From positions 868,001-932,000 of the forward strand of contig NZ_AP014924.1 of the NCBI RefSeq assembly GCF_001544015.1: DNA of 64,000 nt, in the 5' to 3' direction. Position 1 is the first letter of the stretch, and every line of letters begins with the position of its first letter. The position numbers were made by a program, and so were the translations under genes. Below the pieces are notes generated by a model. That model saw nothing but the letters and a program-made list of their open reading frames with translations, ran no database searches and was not told the DNA's origin. Positions 37,795 through 45,910 of this stretch are shown one piece after another. The DNA comes from Limnochorda pilosa (lineage in GTDB: Bacteria; Bacillota; Limnochordia; Limnochordales; Limnochordaceae).

Positions 37795-37914
37795 TCGACG
37801 TCATCTCCTGTTCCGTGGTGCACCCATCGTATCACAGCGCGCCGCTAAACGCAATAAACGAACGGGATGACCGTCGATGTGCCTGTACCAGCCGGCGACT
37901 CGCCGATGGCGTCG

Positions 37915-38118
37915 CTACTTCTTACCGCGGCCGGCCTTCCGCAAGGAGCGGGCTTCCTTGCGATCGGTTACCCCGAGGTCCTCGGCGATCTCCTCATGCC
38001 CGCCCGATAGCTCCAGGTCGTGGAGGTCGTCCGCGAACGTGTCCAGACGGGCCGGCTTGCGGGGTGGCCGCCCAGGGTTGCGGGTGTTGGGGGCGTTGCT
38101 GGGGCCTCGATCCGACAT
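37915..38118 (-). CDS. Small charged protein of unknown function
   Basis: This 67-residue protein starts at ATG 38118 with AGGGAGGG eight bases upstream, a strong reason to call it real. The N-terminus is Pro/Arg/Asn-rich, the middle is acidic (TFADDLHDLELSGGHEEIAEDLG), and the C-terminus is basic (RKEARSLRKAGRGKK). I recognise no family. It sits alone between the toxin-antitoxin remnant and chrA. Confidence 0.55.
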   Translation of the reverse strand: MSDRGPSNAPNTRNPGRPPRKPARLDTFADDLHDLELSGGHEEIAEDLGVTDRKEARSLRKAGRGKK

Positions 38119-38282
38119 GATCCGATCCCTCCCTGCGGTAAGATGTGCCGGCGGGCGCGGCGGGCATACCTTTCCGGCGGGCAGGGTGGTAGGGGGGCCA
38201 TGATGCAGCCGGCGCGGCGGCAAGGCCACTGGACCTGCGACACGGTGGCGGCCCTTCCCGCACGCTGGGCCCGGGGAACGGG

Positions 38283-39542
38283 TCACTCGACGCGGGGGAG
38301 CAGCGTTCCCACCAGGGCCGAGAAGACCACCACCGCCCACGGCGGCACCTTCCAGAAGGAGAGCAGGGCGAAGGCGACCAAGGCCGGCGCGACATGCGGC
38401 GGCGCCAGGATCGCCTTGGTCCAGATGGGCTCGTAGAGGGCGGCCAGGAGGATGCCCACCACCCCCGCGTTGACGCCCCGCAACGCAGCAGCGATGCCCG
38501 CCCGGCGCCGGAGGCCCTCCCAGAACGGCAAAGCCCCCGCGACAAGAAAGAACGAGGGAAGGAAAACGGCGACCAGGGCCAGTGCCCCGTACGCCCACCC
38601 GCCCATGGCCGTGCCCAGGTACGCAGAGAAGGTGAAGAGCGGCCCCGGCACGGCCTGAGCGGCTCCGTAGCCAGCCAGGAACTGAGCGTCGCTGACCCAG
38701 CCCGGCGGCACCACCGCCGACTGCAGGAGCGGCAACACCACGTGCCCGCCGCCGAAGACCAGGCTCCCGGCCCGGTAGAAGCTCTCCAGCACCGCAAGCG
38801 CCGGTATCCCCGTGAGCGCCCGCAGAAGCGGCAGCCCCACCAGCAGTCCGAAGAAGAGGATCGACGCGACCAGGGCGCCGCGGCGGGAAGGAAGGCCCGT
38901 CGCGGCGGTGGCCGCAGGACCGCCCGGGGTCTCGTCCCTCGGCAGGAGCGCCCACCCCAGCACCCCCGCGGCGGCGATGACCGCCACCTGGGTGACGGCT
39001 GAGGGCCAGGTCAGGGTGACGACGGCGGCGGCCACGGCCAGAGTGGCCCGCTCCCGGTCGGGGGCCAGGCTCTTCCCCATGGACCAGACCGCCTGGGCCA
39101 CCACCGCCACGGCCACGATCAGGAGTCCCCGGAGCCACCCACTGCCGGTGATGTCGGCGCCCTGAAGCGTCCGGGCGAAGAGGGCGAGCGCCACCGCGGA
39201 GGGGAGGGTGAAGCCCAGCCATGAGACGATCCCGCCCAGGAGGCCTGCCCGCAGCATGCCCACCGCGATGCCCACCTGGCTGCTGGCGGGACCGGGAAGG
39301 AACTGGCAGAGGGCCACCAGGTCCGCGTACCGTCCTTCGTCGAGCCAGCGGCGGCGCACCACGTACTCCTGGTGGAAGTAGCCCAAGTGGGCAATGGGCC
39401 CGCCGAAGGAGGTGAGGCCCAGACGAAGCGTGACGCCCAGGAGCTCCAGGAGCACGGGAAGCCGGCTGCCGGCGGGCACGGAGCCAGGGGTGGCAGGGGC
39501 CGCGACAGGGGTGTAGGTCGCTGGCGGGCGATCTCGGGTCAT
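38283..39542 (-). CDS. chrA: Chromate transporter family protein
   Basis: This 419-residue protein is a two-half CHR membrane protein. Each half opens with the family motif (FGGPIAHLGYFHQEYV and CQFLPGPASSQ in the first; FGGGHVVLPLLQ and GYGAAQAVPGPLFTFSAYLG in the second), and there are about 10-12 membrane segments. It exports chromate or a related oxyanion. ATG 39542 follows AGGGGG. It is divergent from an SDR gene; no ChrB-type regulator is next to it. Confidence 0.93.
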   Translation of the reverse strand: MTRDRPPATYTPVAAPATPGSVPAGSRLPVLLELLGVTLRLGLTSFGGPIAHLGYFHQEYVVRRRWLDEGRYADLVALCQFLPGPASSQVGIAVGMLRAGLLGGIVSWLGFTLPSAVALALFARTLQGADITGSGWLRGLLIVAVAVVAQAVWSMGKSLAPDRERATLAVAAAVVTLTWPSAVTQVAVIAAAGVLGWALLPRDETPGGPAATAATGLPSRRGALVASILFFGLLVGLPLLRALTGIPALAVLESFYRAGSLVFGGGHVVLPLLQSAVVPPGWVSDAQFLAGYGAAQAVPGPLFTFSAYLGTAMGGWAYGALALVAVFLPSFFLVAGALPFWEGLRRRAGIAAALRGVNAGVVGILLAALYEPIWTKAILAPPHVAPALVAFALLSFWKVPPWAVVVFSALVGTLLPRVE

Positions 39543-39761
39543 GGCGTCCCCCTTCGTGCGTGGCGCCAGGCTGAAGCTGCAGGCCGCGGCCCTGGGGCGG
39601 GCCGAAGGTCGTCGCCGCTGCCATTCTGATGGCTCTCTGTTGTGAAGACCATCACGACTTGGTAGGCCGTCCATGTTCGGGGGGCAGGGGCCGGCATGGC
39701 AGTGGAGAAGGCAGCGTTAGGCTGGCTGCGCTGGCCGGAGAGGGACGCGGGAGGGAAAGCG

Positions 39762-41045
39762 ATGGATGCGGAGGGCGACGAGCGATTCGGCCTGCCCGCC
39801 GGTACGCTGGCGGGCCAGGTAGCGGTGGTGACCGGGGCGGCGCGGGGGATCGGACGGGCGCTCGCGCTGCTGCTCGGCAGGCTGGGGGCGAGGGTGGTGA
39901 TCGCCGACCTTTCCCCGGCGGGCGCCGACGTCGAGGCGAGCGTTCGAGCCGAGGGCGGGTCGGCCTTCTTCGTGCCCTGCGACGTGGCCGACGCGGAGGC
40001 GGTGGGTCGACTGGCGGCGGAGACCCACCGGGCCTTCGGACCGGTGGACCTCCTGGTGAACAACGCCATCCACTGCCCGGTGGTCGCCGTGTCCGAGATG
40101 GACCCCGCTACCTGGGACCGGGTCATGGCCGTCAACCTGCGGGGGACGTTCCTTTGCGCCCGGGCCTTCCTGCCGGACTTGGTCGAGCGTCGGGGCACGA
40201 TGGTGAACATGGTCTCCGCCGACGCCATGCCACACCTCTCTGCGTACGTGGCCTCCAAGCAGGGCATCGCGGGGTTCAGCCGCTCCCTGGCGGCGGAGGT
40301 GGGCGAGCAGGATGTCAAGGTGGTCGCCTTGGCGCCGGGCATGGTCGACACGCCCGGCCTGCGGGTGGCCGCCCGCGATCTCGCACCGCGCATCGGCATG
40401 GCGCCCGACGAGCTCCTGGCCATGGCCATGCCCGCACCGCACGCGGCGTTGGCGGCGGTGCTGCTGGCACGGGGCGCGGCGTCCCGGTATCACGGCGAGC
40501 AAGTGGACGGCTACACCGTGCTGGAAGAGGCCGGCTACGGCCACCTGGCGCGGCCGTCCGGCCCGCCTGCCCAGCCGGTGCATCAAGACGGTCCCCAGGC
40601 GGTGCGTTCGGACCAGCCGGGGGTGGAAAGGGGCCGCAAGACGGCGAAGGGGGAAGGAGGAGCGGCCCCGGCCCTACTGGCCCGCCGGCTCCACACAGCC
40701 CTGACGGCCACGGCGCAGGAGCTCGAACGCCTGCCCGTCTTCGCCCGCACGCTGGCCCGGCAGGGGTTCAAGAAACAGGTGGGCCTGGGCGTGAAGGAGT
40801 CCGTGGCCCTGGCCGAGAGGCTAGCGGAGCAGATGGCGGCCAGCGACTCCCCGCCCGGTAACCCGGACCTGCACCGCTGGCTGACCGGTCTGGCCGGCTA
40901 CTTCCACGGCGTCCCCGCCCAGACGGCTCGTTTCACCCGAGACGAAGCCATGCTGGCCGAGGTTGGGCGAACCATGGCCGAGCGGGAAGAGATCGTTCGG
41001 GCCCTGCAGGCGGCGGTTGAGCGGGCTGGAACACGGCCGATGTAG
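39762..41045 (+). CDS. SDR-family oxidoreductase with an unusual C-terminal extension
   Basis: This 427-residue protein has a classical SDR domain in residues 10 to about 260. The cofactor motif is TGAARGIG, NNAIH follows strand 4, the catalytic Ser is in NMVSADAM, and the Tyr-Lys pair is YVASK. The remaining about 160 residues are not part of the SDR fold: a Gly/Lys-rich linker, then helical sequence (LARRLHTALTATAQELERLPVFARTLARQGFKK). I do not recognise that part. ATG 39762 is behind GGGAGGG; an in-frame ATG 22 codons earlier lacks such a site. Confidence 0.8.
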   Translation: MDAEGDERFGLPAGTLAGQVAVVTGAARGIGRALALLLGRLGARVVIADLSPAGADVEASVRAEGGSAFFVPCDVADAEAVGRLAAETHRAFGPVDLLVNNAIHCPVVAVSEMDPATWDRVMAVNLRGTFLCARAFLPDLVERRGTMVNMVSADAMPHLSAYVASKQGIAGFSRSLAAEVGEQDVKVVALAPGMVDTPGLRVAARDLAPRIGMAPDELLAMAMPAPHAALAAVLLARGAASRYHGEQVDGYTVLEEAGYGHLARPSGPPAQPVHQDGPQAVRSDQPGVERGRKTAKGEGGAAPALLARRLHTALTATAQELERLPVFARTLARQGFKKQVGLGVKESVALAERLAEQMAASDSPPGNPDLHRWLTGLAGYFHGVPAQTARFTRDEAMLAEVGRTMAEREEIVRALQAAVERAGTRPM

Positions 41046-41072
41046 AGCTGCACATACGGGCGTTTGGACCCT

Positions 41073-42422
41073 TCACTCCGGGTACTGAGGCGGCGGCGTG
41101 CCGCGGCTCCCGACGACGCGGGGATACGTGGCGCCTGGCTCCCTCGGCACCGCGCCCAGGAACCGGACGTTGTGCCACCACTCGTCGCCGAAGTCGAAGA
41201 GGTACTGGAACTGCTGTCCCGGCTCGAACCCGAGCTCATCCAGTGTGACATCCAGCGTGCTCGGGAACTCCTCCGAGCCGGGGCTCCAATAGGCGTCTTT
41301 GCTCCGCCATCCCCGGCGATCCATGAAGAAGGCGTAGGCGTGGTCCCAGTCCCAGTCGAAAGCTGCCTGGATGGCGTCGTGGAGCTTGTCGAGGGGCTCG
41401 CCGGCGGGAAGCTCCACCACCCGCGAGACGCCGTATCCCGTCAGGGTGACGCGGAAACGGTAGACGCCAGCAGGGGCCTCCTCTATGGCAGCACTTGCCT
41501 TGCGGGCCCTGGCCTGGGTCAACTCCTGGGCGATCGGGACCCCGGGTTGCCCGGGCTTCACCCGCCACTGGACCCGCGTGCGGCCCGCACGCACCAGGGT
41601 GACCGCGCTCGTGTCTTCGTCCGACTTGAACAGGCAGGCGGGCCCGTAGGCGACCAGACCGAATCGGCCGGTCGGGGACGGAACGTCGGTTAGGAAGAGC
41701 AACTCGGGATCATGATAGGCCAGGTGCTCCAGAGGACTCGCGGGATACTCCCTGGACCAGGAGAGGTCGGGCAGGCTGTGGAGGATCGCCGCCGCGTAGG
41801 GCACGATCTCCTCCTCCTGGACGTACGCCCGCAGCACCTCGGCCCACTCCTCGTCCTGCCGGCGGATACGCTCGTCGTCCCGATCCTCCGCTGGCTCCAC
41901 GTCGATGACCACCTCACCTGCACCAATGCGCAGGGTCACGACGATCGAATCGTCGGGGCGAAGGCGGGCTCCCGCTGGCGGCTGGAAACCGACCCATCCG
42001 GGGACGAGATCGTCATCGTCGGCCGGCTCCCGCCGACCGCGGGTCGCCCGCGTCTCGACGCCCTGAAGCGGCCTGGTCGAAGGCCCCACGAACCGGACGG
42101 GGGTATCCCTGTGGCCCTTTCGGTAGAACAGCATGAGATCGAGAACCGAGTCGAGGGGAATCGCCTGGTAGTGGAACATCCGGTCGGTCACCGGCAGGCG
42201 CAGCCGGATACCGTCCAGCACCGGCCAAGGTGGGACGAGCCGGTCCTTCCGCACGATCCACCGCAGGTGGAGTTGCTCCAGCGCCCTGTCCAGGGAGGAG
42301 CGGCTGGTGCGGCTGCTCCCACGGCGCTGCCGGATCTCCTCCAGCACCGAGTCGAGGGAGATTGGCGCGCTCTGCTCCAGCAGGAGATCGAGGAGGTCGT
42401 CTTGATACTCGCGGTAGCGCAC
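41073..42422 (-). CDS. pRiA4b ORF-3-like domain protein with N-terminal winged-helix-like region
   Basis: This 449-residue protein has an N-terminal about 120 residues that look like a winged helix (DDLLDLLLEQSAPISLDSVLEEIRQRRG). An acidic middle follows, and a C-terminal plasmid pRiA4b ORF-3-like domain (PF07929 type) starts at YRFRVTLTGYGVSRVVELPAGEPLDKLHDAIQAAFDWD and includes FDFGDEWWHNV. Function of the family is unknown. GTG 42422 is behind AGGAGG. It converges on the SDR gene and follows the flavin reductase on the same strand. Confidence 0.75.
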   Translation of the reverse strand: MRYREYQDDLLDLLLEQSAPISLDSVLEEIRQRRGSSRTSRSSLDRALEQLHLRWIVRKDRLVPPWPVLDGIRLRLPVTDRMFHYQAIPLDSVLDLMLFYRKGHRDTPVRFVGPSTRPLQGVETRATRGRREPADDDDLVPGWVGFQPPAGARLRPDDSIVVTLRIGAGEVVIDVEPAEDRDDERIRRQDEEWAEVLRAYVQEEEIVPYAAAILHSLPDLSWSREYPASPLEHLAYHDPELLFLTDVPSPTGRFGLVAYGPACLFKSDEDTSAVTLVRAGRTRVQWRVKPGQPGVPIAQELTQARARKASAAIEEAPAGVYRFRVTLTGYGVSRVVELPAGEPLDKLHDAIQAAFDWDWDHAYAFFMDRRGWRSKDAYWSPGSEEFPSTLDVTLDELGFEPGQQFQYLFDFGDEWWHNVRFLGAVPREPGATYPRVVGSRGTPPPQYPE

Positions 42423-42448
42423 GTTCGAGAAACCTCCTAATCTACGGG

Positions 42449-43312
42449 TCAGAAGGTCCGGGTCCACGCCCGGACTGAGACGGGGGCGCCGGCCGCCACC
42501 AGAGGGTCCTGCTGCACCACGGCCTCCGCCGCCTTGAGGCTTGAGGCGCGCAGCACGTACATGCCGCTCAGGTCGCCCAGGCGCAGGTTCGCGGCAGCGG
42601 TCTCCTGGGTGGAGGACGGGCCGGCCATCCACAGGGAGCCCCTCCGCCGGAGGGTCTGGAGGTACTCCACGTGGTGCTCCACGGTCTCTCGAACCACGTC
42701 GTCGTGCCGCCCGATGGCGACCACGAAGTGGGCCTGCTCCGTAGGCCACGGTGCCCCGGCGCGCTTGGCGGTGTCCAGCGAGCCGTAGTACCCTTCTTCC
42801 AAGAAGAAGATGGGCCTGAGGGCGAAGTACTGCTCGGGCGGGCCTCCCTCCAGGCAGGAGGCGTCGATGCTCCCCGCCACTATACGGCCGAAGATCAGCA
42901 CCTCATCGCCGAACTCCTTCACGCTGTCGAGGACGCACTCCAGATGGGCACGGCACTCCTCGACCATGGGGGCGGCCACCTTCGCGGCGGGCTTCAGGGT
43001 GAGACCGGATTTCTCCAGTCGCTGGAGCCCATGATGGCGAGCCATCTCCCAGGCCCGGTCGGCCAGGGGTTCCCCGGGGATGTTGACGACGAACTCGCCG
43101 GTGGCGAGAACGTTGCGGTAGGTCGTGTGCTCCTTGTTGCACCCGAAGGCGAGAATCGGACCTGCGAAGGCAGCCATGGTGATCCAGCTCTTGGGTGCCA
43201 CGTTGGGCTCGCCGTCCGAGTCGACGGTGGACACGAGGACGATCTGGCCGGGCAGCACGGAGGGGTGCCACGCATCCTTGTCCAACACCAACGGGACCTT
43301 CTCGGAAGTCAT
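42449..43312 (-). CDS. Flavin reductase-like protein fused to a YciI-like domain
   Basis: This 287-residue protein has an N-terminal FMN-binding split barrel (flavin reductase/flavoredoxin type) in residues 1 to about 195: VSTVDSDGEPNVAPKSWI, FGCNKEHTTYRN, GEFVVNIPG. The last about 90 residues (HFVVAIGRHDDVVRETVEHHVEYLQTL, GDLSGMYVLRASSLKAAEAVVQQDPL) match the dimeric YciI-like fold. ATG 43312 follows AAGGAGG. It is divergent from the merR-SDR operon, whose MerR promoter lies between, so it may be part of the same response. Confidence 0.78.
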   Translation of the reverse strand: MTSEKVPLVLDKDAWHPSVLPGQIVLVSTVDSDGEPNVAPKSWITMAAFAGPILAFGCNKEHTTYRNVLATGEFVVNIPGEPLADRAWEMARHHGLQRLEKSGLTLKPAAKVAAPMVEECRAHLECVLDSVKEFGDEVLIFGRIVAGSIDASCLEGGPPEQYFALRPIFFLEEGYYGSLDTAKRAGAPWPTEQAHFVVAIGRHDDVVRETVEHHVEYLQTLRRRGSLWMAGPSSTQETAAANLRLGDLSGMYVLRASSLKAAEAVVQQDPLVAAGAPVSVRAWTRTF

Positions 43313-43461
43313 CCGAATCCTCCTTCCGAACACGCTGCTCATCAGAACCCGTCGCGACCGCCTTCGCCATGGGGTATCCCTTCGCCGCGGGTGCATGCTC
43401 GGGCAACAGGCCTAGGATCGCGGCCAACCCGGGCGTCTCTAAACGTCCGCCAGAAAGGACC

Positions 43462-43493
43462 TTGACCCCTACACTGGTGTCAGGCTCTATGAT
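43462..43493 (+). promoter_or_regulatory. MerR-type promoter/operator
   Basis: TTGACC (43462-43467) and TATGAT (43488-43493) are separated by 20 bases, longer than normal as expected for MerR-regulated promoters. The spacer holds the dyad ACAC-TG-GTGT flanked by CCT and AGG. It lies just upstream of the merR-family gene, suggesting self-control. Confidence 0.65.
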
Positions 43494-43524
43494 GAACAGG
43501 GAGACCTGCAAGGTCGGGAGGTGA

Positions 43525-43968
43525 GTGGCGTTGCTCATTGGTGAGCTGGCGCGGCGGACCGGAGCGAGTGTGCGGTCCCTCCGGCACTACGAACGGACGG
43601 GACTCATCCACTCGAGCCGGCGCGGCAATGGGTACCGTGAGTTCGACGAGGCTGCCGTGGAGCGTGTCAGGCACATCCGGGCCCTTCTCGGCATGGGCTT
43701 CAACCTTGACGGTATTCGCCCGCTGTCCCACTGCTTCGGCGGACCGGGGCCTGCCGGCGGGCCGTGCGAGACGGCCATCGCTCTGTACCGCCACAAGCTT
43801 GAAGCGGTCGACGCGCGCATCCGAGAGCTCCACGTGCTCCGGAAGCACCTCGTCGAGCAGGTCGACCGGTTGGAGGCCCGACGAGCGTGGCAGCGCACCG
43901 AGCGAACCCATGCAAGGAGGCGGAGGATGAGTGGCGCTGCAGATGCAGAAGACCTCTCGGGGGCTTGA
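43525..43968 (+). CDS. MerR-family transcriptional regulator
   Basis: This 147-residue protein starts at GTG 43525 behind GGGAGGTGA. The N-terminal winged helix is IGELARRTGASVRSLRHYERTGLI followed by the GYREFDEAAVERVRHI wing-helix. A coiled-coil dimer helix follows around residues 85-120. Two cysteines (C70 and C80 region, SHCFGGPGPAGGPC) could sense a metal or oxidant, but this is not typical of metal-sensing members. Its end overlaps the SDR gene by 38 bases, so the two are one operon. Confidence 0.9.
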   Translation: MALLIGELARRTGASVRSLRHYERTGLIHSSRRGNGYREFDEAAVERVRHIRALLGMGFNLDGIRPLSHCFGGPGPAGGPCETAIALYRHKLEAVDARIRELHVLRKHLVEQVDRLEARRAWQRTERTHARRRRMSGAADAEDLSGA

Positions 43969-44704
43969 GGGTAAGGTCGCCGTGGTGACGGGGGGAGGCT
44001 CCGGCATCGGGCGGGCGACGGCACTTCACTTCCACTCGGCAGGGGCAAAGGTCCTCGTTGCCGGCCGGCGTGCCGATGCGCTCGCGGAAACAGTGGCGGG
44101 TCGCCCTGACATGGCCTGGGTGACGGCCGACGTTCGGCGGGAGGACGATGCGGCCACGGTCATCGCGACAGCCCTCGAGCTTTGGGACCGGATCGACGTG
44201 CTGGTGAACAACGCGGGTGTCTTCAGCCGCGGCCCCTTGGAAGAGGTGACCACCGGGCTCGTACAGAAACTGTTCGAGACCAACGTGCTCGGGCCAACCC
44301 TCCTGGCAAAGGCCGCGGTGCCGCACCTCAAGGTCACCCGGGGTTCCATCGTGAACGTGTCCAGCACGTTCGGGCATAAGGCATCTCCCATGATCGGCCA
44401 CTGCGCTGCCAGCAAGGCGGCCCTCGAGCATCTGACCCGCTGCTGGGCCCTGGAGCTTGCTCCTCACGGGGTGCGGGTCAACGCCGTGGCGCCGGGCCCC
44501 ACGGAGCCCCCCGCACTCGCTGCCTCTGGTCTGCCACCGACGGTCACCGACACGATCAAGAACGAGGAGGCGAGGAAGGTCCCGCTGGGCCGCCGGGGTG
44601 AGCCCGACGATGTCGCCGCATGGATCGTCGCGCTCGCCAACCCCGGGTCCGCGTGGGTTACCGGGCAGGTTCTCTGCGTCGATGGCGGGTTGAGTGTCGC
44701 GTGA
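43931..44704 (+). CDS. SDR-family protein with Cys in place of the catalytic Tyr
   Basis: This 257-residue classical SDR fold has TGGGSGIGRA cofactor loop, NNAGV and the catalytic Ser in NVSST. At the place of the catalytic Tyr the sequence is HCAASK: Cys (TGC) sits exactly 13 residues after the Ser and 4 before the Lys. Standard proton relay would be lost, so it may be inactive, a binding protein, or a variant enzyme. It overlaps the MerR gene, so it is its probable target. GTG 43931 is taken as start; ATG 43943 is an alternative. Confidence 0.85.
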   Translation: MALQMQKTSRGLEGKVAVVTGGGSGIGRATALHFHSAGAKVLVAGRRADALAETVAGRPDMAWVTADVRREDDAATVIATALELWDRIDVLVNNAGVFSRGPLEEVTTGLVQKLFETNVLGPTLLAKAAVPHLKVTRGSIVNVSSTFGHKASPMIGHCAASKAALEHLTRCWALELAPHGVRVNAVAPGPTEPPALAASGLPPTVTDTIKNEEARKVPLGRRGEPDDVAAWIVALANPGSAWVTGQVLCVDGGLSVA

Positions 44705-44817
44705 ACCCGGGAGTGGGAGACTGTTCCGACTGGTGGTGCTTCCCAGGGGGTTCGCTGGTTGCCACGCTGAACCTTGGGAGCTGCTTTGCGAGACTAGTGG
44801 TCCGGATGGACCTCTCT

Positions 44818-45483
44818 CTAGGAGTCAGGAGCGTCGTCAGCCGTGCCCGCACGCCCGAGCGACTGATGGATGAGCGAGGCGCGGAGTTCGGCGAAGAACG
44901 CGCGAAGGGCACCGAAATCCTGCTCGTCGACGTCGAACTCCTCTCGCCGCAGGCGGTCCAGATGGCCGATCATGACGGCGAGAACGTGCGGGTCGAAGCC
45001 GGGATCCTTCTGACGTGCCCACGACATCATCGCATCGATCCCGAACCTGGCGGCCAGCACGTAGACGTCTACGAAGTCGCGAGCCTCCGCCCTGCCGAAG
45101 AGGGCGAGGAGCTTGTCCGCTGCCAGTTCCTCGACCTGCAGGACGCGACCGATGGGGGTCTCCCCGGGCTCCATGAGCCGGTAGTCGTAGCCGATGTCTA
45201 CGAGAGCCTCTTCGCCCGCGGGCTCGCGAACACGGAGGCGTGCGAACGAAGGGGACGCGTGGATCACCTGGAAATCCAAGCCCACCTCGGCGAGGAGCTC
45301 GGCAAAGCGGTGGAAGACCGCCGGTACTTCCTCGACCACGGGCGTGAAGAAGTCGAGGTCCTGGGTCTGGCGCGAGACATCATTTCGGAAGACCAGCGCA
45401 GCACCGCCGGCCAGGGCAAAGTCCTGAGCCTCGGGCATGCTCAGGAAGAGACGTGCAAGGCGCTCCTGGAAGGGTGACAGCAT
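44818..45483 (-). CDS. AbiEii/AbiGii-type nucleotidyltransferase toxin
   Basis: This 221-residue protein shows the nucleotidyltransferase motif FALAGGAALVFR followed by TQDLDFF (GG..D-x-D) and ELAADKLLALFGRAEARDFVDVYVL, the pattern of AbiEii-type toxins. Such proteins nucleotidylate RNA targets and act in toxin-antitoxin or phage-abortive systems. It follows the small 91-residue gene by three bases, in the position of the toxin in a two-gene module. The partner is not an AbiEi-type antitoxin. Confidence 0.82.
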   Translation of the reverse strand: MLSPFQERLARLFLSMPEAQDFALAGGAALVFRNDVSRQTQDLDFFTPVVEEVPAVFHRFAELLAEVGLDFQVIHASPSFARLRVREPAGEEALVDIGYDYRLMEPGETPIGRVLQVEELAADKLLALFGRAEARDFVDVYVLAARFGIDAMMSWARQKDPGFDPHVLAVMIGHLDRLRREEFDVDEQDFGALRAFFAELRASLIHQSLGRAGTADDAPDS

Positions 45484-45486
45484 CCC

Positions 45487-45762
45487 CTAAACACCGCCCC
45501 TTGGGGCCTCTGGATCGATGCCTCGCTTCAAGACGAAGTAGTCCCGCCATGCCGCACGCACGTTCGCGGGTAGCACGAGCTCCTTCCACATGGTGAGGAG
45601 CTGGCCGGGATCGATGTACGTTCGCACGTCCTCCGACCGGCCCTCGCGCAGCACGATCTCGTACACCCGACGCCTGTCGGCGGGGTCATCCAGGTCGTAC
45701 TCCCTGGGTCCGCTCCACTTCAGGTGCAGGGGCAGCCTCACTCGCCCCGAGACGTGCGCCAC
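45487..45762 (-). CDS. Small protein paired with the AbiEii-type toxin (possible antitoxin)
   Basis: This 91-residue protein starts at GTG 45762 behind GGAGGTGA. It has no recognised domain: RVYEIVLREGRSEDVRTYIDPGQLLTMWKELVLPANVRAAWRDYF suggests a compact alpha/beta protein. It lies three bases before the nucleotidyltransferase gene and after a good promoter, the layout of an antitoxin-toxin operon. The antitoxin role is inferred from position only. Confidence 0.7.
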   Translation of the reverse strand: MAHVSGRVRLPLHLKWSGPREYDLDDPADRRRVYEIVLREGRSEDVRTYIDPGQLLTMWKELVLPANVRAAWRDYFVLKRGIDPEAPRGGV

Positions 45763-45845
45763 CGTTTCTCACCTCCGGTGTTCCGCCGGAACCACGTGAT
45801 CTCGACAGAACCGGCCTCGCGGCGTGCCGCCGAGCATCTGGGCCG

Positions 45846-45875
45846 AGTGTAGTATGGTGAGGCCACTCAGGTCAA
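45846..45875 (-). promoter_or_regulatory. Promoter of the AbiEii-type module
   Basis: On the minus strand, TTGACC (45870-45875), an 18-bp spacer and TACACT (45846-45851) form a good promoter about 85 bases before the first gene. The spacer contains the partial palindrome TGAGTGGCCTCA, a possible operator. Confidence 0.5.
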
Positions 45876-45910
45876 CGGGGGGGCTCTGCCTGTGCCGGTC
45901 GTGGATCCGT

